NCBI GenBank assembly: GCA_002722315.1
Contig: PBLG01000046.1
Location: 186,001-250,000, forward strand
DNA length: 64,000 nucleotides
Source of the DNA: Lysobacterales bacterium
GTDB taxonomy: Bacteria; Pseudomonadota; Gammaproteobacteria; Xanthomonadales; Wenzhouxiangellaceae
Direction of reading: 5' to 3'
Within the stretch, counting starts at the first letter, position 1. Every line of letters starts with the position of its first letter. Below are positions 52,793 through 64,000 of the stretch, in pieces. Position numbers and translations under genes: made by a program. The notes beneath the pieces are model-generated. The model saw nothing but the letters and a program-made list of their open reading frames with translations. It searched no databases and was not told the DNA's origin.

Positions 52793-53947
52793 ATGAACAA
52801 AATTCAACCGATCATTGCTTGCGGCTGCCTGGCCGCCGCTTTCGTGGCGGGCCCTTCAATGGCTGCCGAAGCGGGTAGCTGGGACATCAGCGGAGACCTT
52901 CGCTTCAATCTGTACGCCGAAAACTGGCGCGACACGCGCTCGGGCGGCACGGACGATAATGCCTCCTACGGCTCCAGGTTCCGGTTGAGGCTCAAGCGGG
53001 ACGTCGGCGACAACTGCCGATTCCAGACGCGCTTTGCCGCCACCGCCGCCGACCAGGGCAATGACTGGGATTTCTACATACGCGCCGACCGGGATACCGG
53101 CACGGAGGTGAACCCGGGCACCGCGACTTTCGACGAGTTCTTCGTCCAGTGCGAATCGTCGGATTCGCGCTCGCAGTGGCGCTTCGGCCGCATGCAGAGC
53201 AACCTCGACCTGCCGCAGATGGCCACGCGAAGCCTGGACCGGAGCCAGGCCAGCAGCCTGAACATCGGCTGGACCGACGCGATCGCATTCCGCCGGCAGC
53301 TCGGCCGCGGCTGGTACGGCGAGCTTCTTGCGCAGTACAACGGGCGAGACGGCAACGGCCAGGCGACGCGGGGGCCGCTGACCTTCGACGACAGCGATGC
53401 CCGGGTCGGCTTTTTCGGCATTCTCGGCAGCGACGCCGAGGTCGGCCCGGTGTTCATGCGCGCGCTGGCCGTGACGGTCTATCCCGACGCGCTTGCGCCC
53501 GAGGGCCTGGCCAGCGCAATGCGGGAGGACTACGTGACCACCACATTCAAGCTCGGTGCGGGCTGGGACCTTGCTGATTCCGGTCGGCGCCTGGTGGCCG
53601 TCGGCGAGATCGGGCACGCATTCGAGACGCCGGAACGTTTCGCGGTCGGGCTCCCGGGCAGCGGCGACGCCGACGGTTGGGGCTGGCAGCTGGGCGCCGA
53701 CCTGGTCAACGTCTTTCCGCGTCACACCATGGGCCTGAACTACGGCCGGGCCGACGCCGGGTGGCTGATCTCCAACGATTTTCGCCAGAACAACGAACTG
53801 GCCGAGTTTCGCTGGCAGTTTAAGTATTCCTCGACGCTCCGTTTCGAGTTTCGAGCCCGCTGGCGGCGCGAGCTGGACCGCCTGGCCGGGGCCGAGTTTC
53901 TGCAGCGCGACCGAGACGTCCGCGTGCGCACCACCTGGAAGTTCTGA
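52793..53947 (+). CDS. Outer-membrane porin
   Basis: A 384-residue predicted beta-barrel with a signal peptide (IIACGCLAAAFVAGPSMAAEA). Alternating hydrophobic/polar strands run to a C-terminal aromatic end (RVRTTWKF). The opening strands (WDISGDLRFNLYAENW, SRFRLRLKRDV) resemble alginate/phosphate-selective or general porins of similar length. A possible Pho box upstream would suit a phosphate-selective porin, but the sequence alone does not show the lysine-rich constriction that would confirm it. It stands alone in its transcription unit. Confidence 0.82.
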   Translation: MNKIQPIIACGCLAAAFVAGPSMAAEAGSWDISGDLRFNLYAENWRDTRSGGTDDNASYGSRFRLRLKRDVGDNCRFQTRFAATAADQGNDWDFYIRADRDTGTEVNPGTATFDEFFVQCESSDSRSQWRFGRMQSNLDLPQMATRSLDRSQASSLNIGWTDAIAFRRQLGRGWYGELLAQYNGRDGNGQATRGPLTFDDSDARVGFFGILGSDAEVGPVFMRALAVTVYPDALAPEGLASAMREDYVTTTFKLGAGWDLADSGRRLVAVGEIGHAFETPERFAVGLPGSGDADGWGWQLGADLVNVFPRHTMGLNYGRADAGWLISNDFRQNNELAEFRWQFKYSSTLRFEFRARWRRELDRLAGAEFLQRDRDVRVRTTWKF

Positions 53948-54000
53948 TTGCGGCCGAGCGGTTCGGTTCGTCGCTTGACGGGAAAAATGGAGAAAGCGCG

Positions 54001-55791
54001 ATGATTCGTCGGACGGTTGAACTCGTTTTCGGCGTTGCTGCCGCCAAAAGCGGATCGAGTCGGCTTCGGGCGGCCCGGGTGCTGGTCGCGGTCGCATCGC
54101 TTTTCGCCTCCTGCGCAAACGGAGATCAGGCCGTGGAGACAAATCCGCCCGGTTACCAGCAGCTTGTCGATCTTTTCGGCCAATGGCGTGAGTTCGAGCA
54201 ACCGCCGCTGGAAAACGGTGCGCCCGTTTACACCGAAGCGCGCATGCAGACCGTTCGCGATGGCATAGATCGCTTCAGGCAGCGCCTTCGCGCCATCGAC
54301 ACGGCCGAATGGCCGGTGGAGCAACAGGTCGACTGGCACCTGCTGCGCGCCGAGATCAACGGGCTGGATTTTCATGAGCGCGTGCTCAAGCCCTGGAACA
54401 GGGATCCGGCCTTTTACCAGACCGTCTGGACCTATCGGAGCGACACCCCCGCCCACGAGGGCCCGACGCATCACAACCTGCTGGAACTTTGGACCTACGA
54501 ATTTCCGCTGACCGCCGCCGAACAGGAGCGCCTGCGCGATGAGTTGAAGGTCATTCCGCCGCTGCTGCAGCAGGCGCGCGGCAACCTGACAGGAAATGCA
54601 CGCGATCTGTGGCTGAGTGGAATTTACAATATTCGCCAGCAAGGCAGTGATCTACAGGCACTGCGTGAGCGCCTGGCGGCCGGCGTGATGCCGTCGCTCG
54701 TGGTCGCGGTCGACGATGCAATCGCGGCAACCGCCGACTTCGTCGACTGGCTGGAGGCCGAGGCGCCGAGTCGGGACAGCTGGTCGGGCGTCAGCATCCA
54801 GGAATACAACTGGCACCTGCAGCAGGTCTGGTACGTGCCGCTGACCTGGCACCACGAGCGGCGCATTCTCGAGCGCGAGCTTCACCGGGCCTGGTCGTCG
54901 CTGAAGCTTGAGGAACACCGCAATCGAGAGCTGCCGGAACTGCAGCCGGTGGCCGACCCGCAGGGCTACGACGCGCTGGCCGAGGCTTCGGCCGACCGGC
55001 TGATGGCTTTCCTGGAGCGCGAGGACATTCTGCGCGTCGAGCCGTGGATGGACGCGGCGCTGCGCGAACAGCTCGGGCAGTATGTCCCGCCGGACCAGCG
55101 CAACTTCTTCACGATCGGGTCGCACCTGGATCCGACGCCGTTGTATACCCATTTCTACCACTGGTTCGACCTGGCGAGGATGCGGGAGGAGCCGCACCCC
55201 AGTCCGCTACGCCAATCGCCGTTGCTGTTCAACATCTTCACCAGTCGGGCCGAGGGAATGGCCACGGGGTTCGAGGAACTGACCATGCATGCGGGTCTCC
55301 ACGACGAGCATCGCAGGGCGCGCGAGATCGTCTGGATACTGCTGGCACAGCGCGCGGCGCGCGGACTCGGATCACTGGATGCCCAGGCCAACCGCAAGAC
55401 GATGACCGAGGCCGCCGAGTTTCACGCGCGCTGGACGCCGCGCCAGTGGATGAATCGGGACCTCGAGAAAGTCGGCGCCGGCGATCTCGGCGTCGAGGGC
55501 GAAGAAGCCTATTCCGATCACATGAACCTGCTGGCTTTCGAGCAGCAACTCTACCTGCGCCAGCCCGGCTACGGCACCAGTTACGTGACCGGGAAGGCCC
55601 AGCTCGACCGGATGATCAGCGTTTTCGCCAGGCAGAAGCTGGAGCAGGGCGAAGAATTCAGGCTGTCAGAGTTTTTCGAAAAATTCAACGCCGCCGGGCT
55701 GATTCCGATGTCGCTCATTCACTGGCAGCTGACCGGCGATCGCAGCGGCATCGATGAAATCATGCGTGCCGCCGAACAGGCCGGCGATTGA
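54001..55791 (+). CDS. DUF885-like probable lipoprotein
   Basis: A 596-residue envelope protein resembling the DUF885 family, proposed zinc-dependent peptidase-like proteins. The N-terminal signal ends in ASLFASC (Cys38), an imperfect lipobox. Family-like elements are SRAEGMATGFEELTMHAG (the place of the HxxxEGWA-type motif, with substitutions) and YVTGKAQLDRMISVFARQK near the end. The catalytic HExxH-like arrangement is not obvious, so activity is uncertain. The gene ends within a 12-base tandem repeat whose first unit supplies the stop codon. Confidence 0.72.
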   Translation: MIRRTVELVFGVAAAKSGSSRLRAARVLVAVASLFASCANGDQAVETNPPGYQQLVDLFGQWREFEQPPLENGAPVYTEARMQTVRDGIDRFRQRLRAIDTAEWPVEQQVDWHLLRAEINGLDFHERVLKPWNRDPAFYQTVWTYRSDTPAHEGPTHHNLLELWTYEFPLTAAEQERLRDELKVIPPLLQQARGNLTGNARDLWLSGIYNIRQQGSDLQALRERLAAGVMPSLVVAVDDAIAATADFVDWLEAEAPSRDSWSGVSIQEYNWHLQQVWYVPLTWHHERRILERELHRAWSSLKLEEHRNRELPELQPVADPQGYDALAEASADRLMAFLEREDILRVEPWMDAALREQLGQYVPPDQRNFFTIGSHLDPTPLYTHFYHWFDLARMREEPHPSPLRQSPLLFNIFTSRAEGMATGFEELTMHAGLHDEHRRAREIVWILLAQRAARGLGSLDAQANRKTMTEAAEFHARWTPRQWMNRDLEKVGAGDLGVEGEEAYSDHMNLLAFEQQLYLRQPGYGTSYVTGKAQLDRMISVFARQKLEQGEEFRLSEFFEKFNAAGLIPMSLIHWQLTGDRSGIDEIMRAAEQAGD

Positions 55792-55815
55792 GCCGGCAAT
55801 CGAGCCGGCAATCGA
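55780..55815. repeat. Three tandem 12-bp units over a stop codon
   Basis: GCCGGCGATTGA followed by two copies of GCCGGCAATCGA. The first unit ends with the TGA stop of the DUF885-like gene. Loss or gain of units downstream would not change the protein unless the first unit's TGA changes to CGA, when the frame would read on through the repeats. Confidence 0.85.
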
Positions 55816-55823
55816 GTCCAGTC

Positions 55824-56473
55824 TCAGGCCGCTGCCACTACCTGGTCCGAATCCCCGGCAAGTTCCATGCGGACCAGCGCCGTCACCAGCCGCGGAAAAT
55901 CCTGTTCGTCCACCAGTTCGGCGAGGTCGGCCGCGCGTGCCGGCAGACCGATCCGGCGGGCGCCGTCCAGCGCCTTTCGATCGGCGAACGGCCGTAACTC
56001 GGGCCATGCGGCCTGAACGTCGCGGAAAAAGATATCCACGCCCACATCGCCGATCCCGTTGATCTCCTCGAGCAGCCTGCGTTCTTCGGCGGGTTTGCGT
56101 TCGGCCCGTTGGCGCAGCCTGCGCAGGTCGCCGCCGTAACGTTCGATCAGCAGGTTCGACGCGTCACCGAGCATGGTCGAAGTCTTCTCGTCGAATCGCG
56201 CGTAACCGGCATCGTTGAGCACGCGTACGCGCGCTTGCCAGCTTGAGCGCGCCATGTGATTTGCGGTCGTCCAGCCGGCTCGAGCAGGGCGCGCATCGCG
56301 TTGACCGCGACCGGTGCCCGGATCGGCGCGCTGAACAGCAAGGACAGGCACAGCGCCTGGAAAAGGGGTGCCGGCGCGTTCTCCGCGACCGCAATGCCAA
56401 CCTCCCGGGTAAAGGTTCGGCCGTGCCGTTCGAGCAATGCGTCGACGAGCCGCTGCGGATTTTCCATCGCCAT
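55824..56473 (-). pseudogene. HhH-GPD base-excision glycosylase/endonuclease-like gene, frameshifted
   Basis: Two overlapping minus-strand frames together encode one protein of the endonuclease III-like family. The first (from ATG 56473 or 56467) reads MENPQRLVDALLERHGRTFT through FSAPIRAPVAVNAMRALLEPA. The second continues GWTTANHMARSSWQARVRV, LGDASNLLIERYGGDLRRLR and the HhH segment EINGIGDVGVDIFFRD to the stop at 55824. The frames join near 56272-56285, where a single missing base would restore a protein of about 215 residues. A real frameshift or an assembly error in GC-rich sequence are both possible. Confidence 0.75.
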
Positions 56474-56660
56474 CTCCCGCGTTTTGGGCCAGGGCCTTGC
56501 CTGGAATATGAGGGTCCGTCGGAGGCTCGACAAGGCCGGACCGTGGGTCCCGGGTTGTTCGGTGGATATCGGCTCACGCGCATGCGATCGGCCGGAGATT
56601 GATAGGATTTCGTCGAGGCTGCGTTAGAATCGGGTTTCTTACCCAATCAGGAGACGGGCA

Positions 56661-57194
56661 ATGAGACTTTCGAAGACTGCAATGATCTGGTCGGCAGCAG
56701 TGCTTGCCGGTGTCGTATCGACAGGTTCGGCTCATGCCGGCGACGCCATGGCGCACATGCGGAATGCCGAGGGCGAATCGGTCGGGACGGTGGAGTTCCG
56801 TGAATCTCCCTTCGGCACCATTCTGCATGCCCGGCTTGCGTTCCTGCCTGCGGGCATTCATGCGTTTCACGTTCACGAAACCGGCGAGTGCGTGCCGCCG
56901 TTCACCTCAGCCGGGGGACACTTCAATCCGGATTCGACCGACCACGGCCTGATGGACGCCGACGGCCGGCACGCCGGCGACATGCCCAACCTCCATGTGC
57001 CTGCTTCCGGCATCGTCAATGTCGAAATCTTCAACGACAGCGTTAGGCTCGACGAGCGGCTGTTCGATGCCGATGGGGCCGCGGTGGTCATCCACGAAGG
57101 CCCGGACGATTACGAATCGAATCCTGCCGGGGCGGCCGGCCCGCGAATTGCTTGCGGCGTGATCGAGCGCGCCACGCCGGACGCGGGCATGTAA
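56661..57194 (+). CDS. sodC: Cu/Zn superoxide dismutase
   Basis: Periplasmic enzyme converting superoxide to oxygen and peroxide. It is 177 residues with a signal peptide (SAAVLAGVVSTGSAHA). Copper ligands are His70, His72, His87 and His145; zinc is held by His87, His95, His104 and Asp107; Cys77 and Cys165 form the structural disulfide. HAFHVHETGEC and GGHFNPD are the classic signatures. It has a good AGGAG ribosome site before the ATG. TAGAAT at 56625-56630 may be its -10, with TTGATA 20 bases upstream of it, a long spacer. Confidence 0.96.
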   Translation: MRLSKTAMIWSAAVLAGVVSTGSAHAGDAMAHMRNAEGESVGTVEFRESPFGTILHARLAFLPAGIHAFHVHETGECVPPFTSAGGHFNPDSTDHGLMDADGRHAGDMPNLHVPASGIVNVEIFNDSVRLDERLFDADGAAVVIHEGPDDYESNPAGAAGPRIACGVIERATPDAGM

Positions 57195-57321
57195 GGTTCC
57201 CCCGACGGGTTGCATGCGGGCTCGATTTCTGCAAAATTGAGTCCAGCGGGTATTCGTTCATGCCCCGCATGCAGACCGGCGCCGCAAGCATCGGCGGCCA
57301 TGTCCGGTCGGGAGCACCGCG

Positions 57322-58380
57322 ATGCGCCAACAAATTCATCTCACGAGTGCACGGGACGGCGTGCGCCTGGCGTGGGCCCGCTGCGGCAGCGGACCTGCGC
57401 TGGTCAAGGCGTCGAACTGGCTGACCCATCTGAAACACGACTGGGACAGCCCGGCGTGGCGCCACTGGATGGAGTTCCTGGGCGCCAATTTCTCCCTGGT
57501 GAGGTTCGACGAGCGCGGTTGCGGGATGTCCGAGCGTGCGGTTGTCGACATTTCTCAACGGCACTGGCTGCCGGATCTCGAGTGCGTCGTCGAGGCCGCG
57601 GGAATCCGTCCTCCGATGGTGCTGCTCGGCATATCGCAAGGGGCGGTCACTGCAGTCCGGTATGCGGTCGCGCACCCCGAGCGCGTTTCACGCTTGATTC
57701 TTTACGGCGGCTATGCGCGCGGCTGGAAGCGGCGCGGCGACGAGCAGAAAGACCATTATTCGGCCGTCATGCAGATGATCCGTTTGGGATGGGGCAAGGA
57801 CAACCCGGTGTTTCGCCAGGCATTCACCGGACGCTTCATTCCGGAAGGAAGCCACGAGCAACTCGACTGGTTCAACGAACTTTGCAGGCTTACTGCGGAG
57901 CCCGAAATGGCCGTCCGCCTGCTCGAGGCGCGCGGAGATGTCGATATAAGCGGAATCCTGGGACGAGTGCGCGTGCCGACCCTGGTCCTGCACGGTCGTC
58001 GCGACGAGGTCATTCCGTTCTCCGAGGGCCAGTATCTGGCGTCGAACATTCCCGACGCCAGTTTCGTCGAGCTTGATTCATGCAACCATATCCTTCTTCG
58101 CGATGAGCCGGCGTGGGCCGAATTCCGGAGAGCCGTTGCAGAATTCACCGGCGTGGGCGAGGCCGACAGCCGCGAGGCCGCGCTATCGGAGCTGACTCCA
58201 CGCGAAAGACAGATACTCGGCCATCTTGGCCGGGGACTGCGCAACGCAGAAATAGCCGACAGTCTTCATATCAGCGAAAAGACCGTACGCAACCACCTGT
58301 TCCACCTTTATCGAAAGCTCGGCGTGCACAGCCGAACCCAGGCGCTCGTGATTGCCCACGGTGGCGAGCCGGAAAGGTGA
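57322..58380 (+). CDS. Alpha/beta hydrolase fused to LuxR-type DNA-binding domain
   Basis: A 352-residue protein with an alpha/beta-hydrolase domain (about 1-275) and a C-terminal LuxR/GerE helix-turn-helix (about 288-345). The hydrolase triad looks intact: Ser105 in GISQGA, Asp228 in GRRDEVIPF and His256 in CNHILL. The DNA-binding part has LSELTPRERQILGHLGRGLRNAEIAD and SEKTVRNHLFHLYRKLGV. It may bind or hydrolyse a small ester or lactone and control transcription. The target may be the mddA-like gene 131 bases downstream; that is inference. Confidence 0.85.
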   Translation: MRQQIHLTSARDGVRLAWARCGSGPALVKASNWLTHLKHDWDSPAWRHWMEFLGANFSLVRFDERGCGMSERAVVDISQRHWLPDLECVVEAAGIRPPMVLLGISQGAVTAVRYAVAHPERVSRLILYGGYARGWKRRGDEQKDHYSAVMQMIRLGWGKDNPVFRQAFTGRFIPEGSHEQLDWFNELCRLTAEPEMAVRLLEARGDVDISGILGRVRVPTLVLHGRRDEVIPFSEGQYLASNIPDASFVELDSCNHILLRDEPAWAEFRRAVAEFTGVGEADSREAALSELTPRERQILGHLGRGLRNAEIADSLHISEKTVRNHLFHLYRKLGVHSRTQALVIAHGGEPER

Positions 58381-58511
58381 TCCATGACCGGGACAAATGT
58401 CCCGGGTCCAGCCCTTCGAGAGACCGAATTGAGCCTTTCATCTCATGGCGAACCGGCCCCGGACTGCGTTGAAATGGCAGTACTCGAGGCACTGTTCGAA
58501 GGTGAAAGGCA

Positions 58512-59327
58512 ATGAAACGATTCTCGATTCTTCTATTCGGGGTTTTCTCCTACGCGGTTTTCCTGGTGACGTTCCTGTACCTGGTCGCATTCGTCGGCAA
58601 CCTGCAGACCACTGCACTGGCCCGCTGGGCACCGTGGCTTTCGGACCTTGTGCCGCACTCGATCGACGCGGGACGCGCAACCGGTCCGGTCGCGCTCGCG
58701 GTTGTAATGGATATCGGTCTTGTGATGATCTTCGGCTTGCAGCATTCCCTGATGGCCCGGATCGGCTTCAAGCGATGGCTGAAGAGGTTTCTGCCGGCTT
58801 CGGCCGAACGCAGCGTCTACGTACTCGTTGCAAGCCTGATCCTGGTGCTGATGTTCTGGCAATGGCGTCCGATTCCGGGCGTGGTCTGGGCGGCCGATTC
58901 GAATCTGACGGCCGGTCTCGGCTGGGCGGTCTTCGCTGCCGGGTTCGGCATGGTGCTCGTGGCGACTTTCCTGATCGACCACTTCGACCTGTTCGGGCTC
59001 AAGCAGGTCTGGGCGCAGTTCCGGAATCGGACGCCGACGGCACCGGAATTCAGGACGCCCCTGTTTTACCGGCTTGTTCGTCACCCGCTCTACCTGGGTT
59101 TCCTGCTTGCGTTCTGGGGCGGACCGGTCATGAGCGTTGGGCACTTTCTTTTCGCTGTGGCGATGACCGGCTATATCCTGATCGCCATCGGGTTCGAGGA
59201 GCGCGACCTGTTGCACTATCTGGGCCGGGATTACGCCGATTATCGGCAGTCGGTTCCGATGCTGTTGCCCGGCTTCAAGGCGCCCGGAGGTGCGCGCTCG
59301 ACCGGTGATCTCCAGGACTCCGGTTGA
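58512..59327 (+). CDS. mddA: MddA-like methanethiol S-methyltransferase (NnrU/ICMT fold)
   Basis: A 271-residue inner-membrane methyltransferase with about five to six membrane segments. It matches the MddA family, which methylates methanethiol to dimethyl sulfide with SAM. Key motifs are FGLQHSLMARIGFKRWLKRF near residue 75, FWQWRPIPGVVW, FLIDHFDLFGLKQVW, RTPLFYRLVRHPLYLGFLLAFW and EERDLLHYLG. The RHPLY and EERDL motifs form the SAM site of the isoprenylcysteine-methyltransferase fold. It lies close to methionine-synthesis genes but on the opposite strand. Substrate is inferred from family likeness. Confidence 0.85.
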   Translation: MKRFSILLFGVFSYAVFLVTFLYLVAFVGNLQTTALARWAPWLSDLVPHSIDAGRATGPVALAVVMDIGLVMIFGLQHSLMARIGFKRWLKRFLPASAERSVYVLVASLILVLMFWQWRPIPGVVWAADSNLTAGLGWAVFAAGFGMVLVATFLIDHFDLFGLKQVWAQFRNRTPTAPEFRTPLFYRLVRHPLYLGFLLAFWGGPVMSVGHFLFAVAMTGYILIAIGFEERDLLHYLGRDYADYRQSVPMLLPGFKAPGGARSTGDLQDSG

Positions 59328-59464
59328 GTCCCGGGCTTCATCGCGAGTCGCGGCCCCGAAATCCGGGCATTCAGGTTCCGATCCGGTTCGACACGTGGCT
59401 CGACCGACACGACGGCCGCGGTCGGGAACGGAAAGCCCGATGCGAATCGGGCCTTCCTGGATGA

Positions 59465-62140
<2,676 letters not shown>

Positions 62141-62187
62141 GTATTCCTCGTGTTACCGAATTTCAATTCGGAATTTTGAAAACGTTT

Positions 62188-62307
62188 GCCGCGGATTGGC
62201 GCGGATGGACGCGGATGAAATGCAATTGAAAACAGACATAAAAGGAAGCCTTTGGCCTTTTCCGGTCTTGCGGCCTTCATCCGCGTTCATCTGCGCAGAT
62301 CCGCGGC
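62188..62307. repeat. 32-bp inverted repeat between the two metH halves
   Basis: Arms at 62188-62219 and 62276-62307 match at 28 of 32 positions; each is built on GCGGAT units (GCCGCGGATTGGCGCGGATG in the left arm). The 56-base centre has its own AAAAGG/CCTTTT palindrome, so the whole could form a long cruciform or RNA hairpin. It fills most of the 199-base gap between the metH halves. Related GCGGAT/GCAGAT fragments appear near 6003-6024. Confidence 0.85.
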
Positions 62308-62339
62308 AGAAAGCCACTTGTCCGCGGCCGAAATTATCT

Positions 62340-63380
62340 TCAGGCCGCCTTGCGTTCCTTCGGCTTGCGCGGCTGGAAGGGTTCGATCGCCTTGCCGATG
62401 GCTTCCAGGTGCGCCGGGGTGGTGCCGCAGCAGCCGCCGATGATGTTGACCAGGCCGTCCTCGGCGTAGGTCTTGACGATCTCGGCCATTTCTTCCGGGC
62501 TCTGGTCGTATTCGCCGAACTCGTTCGGCAGACCGGCGTTGGGATGCGCGGTAACCAGGCACTCGGCGACCCTGGACAGATCCTCGATGTGCTTCTTGAG
62601 CTGGTCGGCGCCAAGGGCACAGTTGAAGCCGACGCCGGTCGGGCTTGCGTGGCGGACCGAGTAATAGAAAGCTTCGGGCGTCTGGCCCGACAGCGTGCGT
62701 CCGCTGGCGTCGGTGATCGTTCCGGAAATCAGCACCGGCCAGCGTTCGCCGCGGCGGTCGAATTCTTCTTCGATGGCGAAGATGGCGGCCTTGGCGTTCA
62801 GCGTGTCGAATATGGTCTCGACCATCAGCAGATCCGCGCCGCCGTCCAGAAGCCCGCGTACCGCCTCGGTATAGGTTCCGACCAGGTCGTCGAACGTGAC
62901 CTTGCGATAACCGGGGCTGGAAACGTCCGGCGAGATCGAAGCGGTCTGGTTGGTCGGTCCGATCGTGCCGACGACGAAGCGCGGCCTGTCCGGCGTTTCC
63001 GCCTCGATTTCGTCGCAGGCCTCGCGGGCAATCTTCGCGGCCTCGAAATTGATCTCCTCGGAGACTTCCTCCAGCGAATAGTCGGCCTGGCTGATCCTGT
63101 TGGCGTTGAACGTGTTGGTCTCGACCAGGTCGCAGCCGACCGCCATGAAATCCTTGTGGATCTTCTTGATCAGGTCGGGCCGGGTCAGCGTCAGAAGGTC
63201 GTTGTTGCCCTTGAGGTCGTCTTCATGATCGGCGAATCGCTCGCCGCGAAAATCTTCCTCGTCGAGCTTCTCGCCCTGGATCATGGTGCCCATGGCGCCG
63301 TCGAGCAAGAGGATACGGTTGTCCAGCGCGTCGAACATCTTTTCCACGCGCTCCGGGTTGTGCCATTTGAGATGATTCAT
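62340..63380 (-). CDS. Homocysteine S-methyltransferase domain protein (MetH N-terminal part)
   Basis: A 346-residue protein with the zinc-dependent homocysteine-binding fold that forms the N-terminal module of Met[24 protein letters not shown] and [13 protein letters not shown] are MetH-like, and the zinc cysteines lie in GFNCALGAD and [13 protein letters not shown] 63380 overlaps the preceding methyltransferase stop by 4 bases. It would bind homocysteine and take the methyl group from the B12 protein encoded just downstream; the split into two polypeptides is known in Xanthomonas-type genomes. Confidence 0.95.
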   Translation of the reverse strand: MNHLKWHNPERVEKMFDALDNRILLLDGAMGTMIQGEKLDEEDFRGERFADHEDDLKGNNDLLTLTRPDLIKKIHKDFMAVGCDLVETNTFNANRISQADYSLEEVSEEINFEAAKIAREACDEIEAETPDRPRFVVGTIGPTNQTASISPDVSSPGYRKVTFDDLVGTYTEAVRGLLDGGADLLMVETIFDTLNAKAAIFAIEEEFDRRGERWPVLISGTITDASGRTLSGQTPEAFYYSVRHASPTGVGFNCALGADQLKKHIEDLSRVAECLVTAHPNAGLPNEFGEYDQSPEEMAEIVKTYAEDGLVNIIGGCCGTTPAHLEAIGKAIEPFQPRKPKERKAA

Positions 63381-64000
63381 GTCTGCCTTGCTAGTAACGT
63401 GATGATTTCGAAGTTCGGGGGTTTCTTTTCCACCGACGTGATTTCGCAGAAGTCGATTTCGAGTCCGGTCGCCGAGACCAGCTCCGCGAGCTGGGCGGGC
63501 GCAAACCCGCGGTTGACGTGCCCGTAGGCCTCGACCTGCGCGGTGTGGCGGTGACGCGCCAGCGTTGCGGCAATCAGTCGGCCGCCGTCGGCGACCACCC
63601 TGGCCGCCTCGGCCACGACCCGCCCGGGCGTCTTGCTGTAGGTGAGCGCATGCAGCAGCAACACCGTGTCGAAACTGCCGTCGTCGAAGGGCAGGGCGTG
63701 CATGTCGCCGTGGTGGAAGCGGACGTTGTCGAAGTCGGCAACGCGCTTCTGGCCGGCTTCGACCACCCTGGGCGAGACGTCGATGCAATCTATTGACTCG
63801 GCCCGCGAATGGAGCAGTTCGCCGATTACCCCGTCGCCTGAAGCGATGTCCAGGACACGGCCCGGCGATACCAACTGCACGATCGCCCGGGCGGTCGCTT
63901 CCCAGGTCCGGCCGGGTGAATAATGGCGCTCCATGTCCCCGGCGACGGCGTCGGGCCAGTGTTTGCCGGAGGCGCGCTCGGCCATGACATCGGGCAGGCG
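63377..64000 (-). CDS. SAM-dependent methyltransferase domain, 5' end beyond window
   Basis: Class I methyltransferase with the SAM motif [16 protein letters not shown] and post-motif [24 protein letters not shown]. The frame is open to the window edge ([17 protein letters not shown]), and the [19 protein letters not shown] segment is what follows an ArsR-type DNA-binding domain in ArsR-methyltransferase fusions found next to metH. So this is probably the C-terminal part of such a regulator, with the internal ATG at 63985 less likely as the true start. It overlaps the homocysteine methyltransferase gene by 4 bases, consistent with control of methionine synthesis. Confidence 0.75.
   Translation of the reverse strand, partial: RLPDVMAERASGKHWPDAVAGDMERHYSPGRTWEATARAIVQLVSPGRVLDIASGDGVIGELLHSRAESIDCIDVSPRVVEAGQKRVADFDNVRFHHGDMHALPFDDGSFDTVLLLHALTYSKTPGRVVAEAARVVADGGRLIAATLARHRHTAQVEAYGHVNRGFAPAQLAELVSATGLEIDFCEITSVEKKPPNFEIITLLARQT

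Noticed and set aside
56599-56630. Sigma-70 promoter TTGATA...TAGAAT for sodC
   Set aside because: Both hexamers are good but the spacer is 20 bases, beyond the usual 16-18, so I kept it only as a remark.

Overview
The window reads as chromosomal DNA from a GC-rich gammaproteobacterium. The split methionine synthase beside a methyltransferase, a YdbH/YdbL pair, the lepA-lepB-DUF4845-rnc-era-recO-pdxJ order and the rpoE-rseA-rseB-rseC-mucD order all fit a lineage near Xanthomonadales/Wenzhouxiangellaceae; that placement is inference. I saw no rRNA, tRNA, CRISPR array, prophage or insertion sequence with a transposase.

Region 1 (1-7.7 kb, minus strand): the start of a propionyl-CoA synthetase, then [NiFe]-hydrogenase maturation genes hypC-hypD-(repeat-filled gap)-hypX-hypF-hypE. 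A 14-bp FNR/ANR-type box lies upstream of hypC, spaced as in a class II FNR promoter. Region 2 (7.8-16.9 kb, minus): a kinase-like/ATPase fusion, then hemG-menB-menD-menC-menE-menG. This puts a quinone-dependent haem-pathway flavoprotein in one transcription unit with the menaquinone pathway, again with an FNR-like box upstream. Region 3 (17-29 kb): rho and trxA (minus), rhlB, a short type II secretion block gspC-D-E, and the envelope-stress operon rpoE-rseA-rseB-rseC-mucD (plus).

Region 4 (29.4-35.5 kb, plus): lepA, lepB, DUF4845, rnc, era, recO, pdxJ, tightly packed with 4-base overlaps. Region 5 (35.6-46.2 kb): an orphan receiver-HPt protein (minus) diverging from a YdbH-like gene and a YdbL lipoprotein, then rlmD, nagZ, an MscS channel, a purine phosphoribosyltransferase, a methylthioinosine phosphorylase, an unrecognised protein with a receiver-like N-terminus, and an HMG-CoA synthase.

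Region 6 (46.4-59.3 kb) is more accessory. It holds a lone SOS-type dnaE2 with a near-consensus LexA box and an in-frame repeat insertion, a TonB-dependent receptor, an SMR exporter, a porin with a candidate Pho box, a DUF885-like lipoprotein, a frameshifted HhH glycosylase-like gene, Cu/Zn superoxide dismutase, an alpha/beta hydrolase-LuxR fusion and an MddA-like methyltransferase. Region 7 (59.4-64 kb, minus): methionine synthase split into two genes around a large inverted repeat, downstream of a partial methyltransferase gene.

The most coherent biological theme is low-oxygen redox metabolism: hydrogenase maturation, menaquinone synthesis and menaquinone-linked haem synthesis, both blocks with FNR-like sites. 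The second theme is families of palindromic repeats placed between, and once inside, genes.
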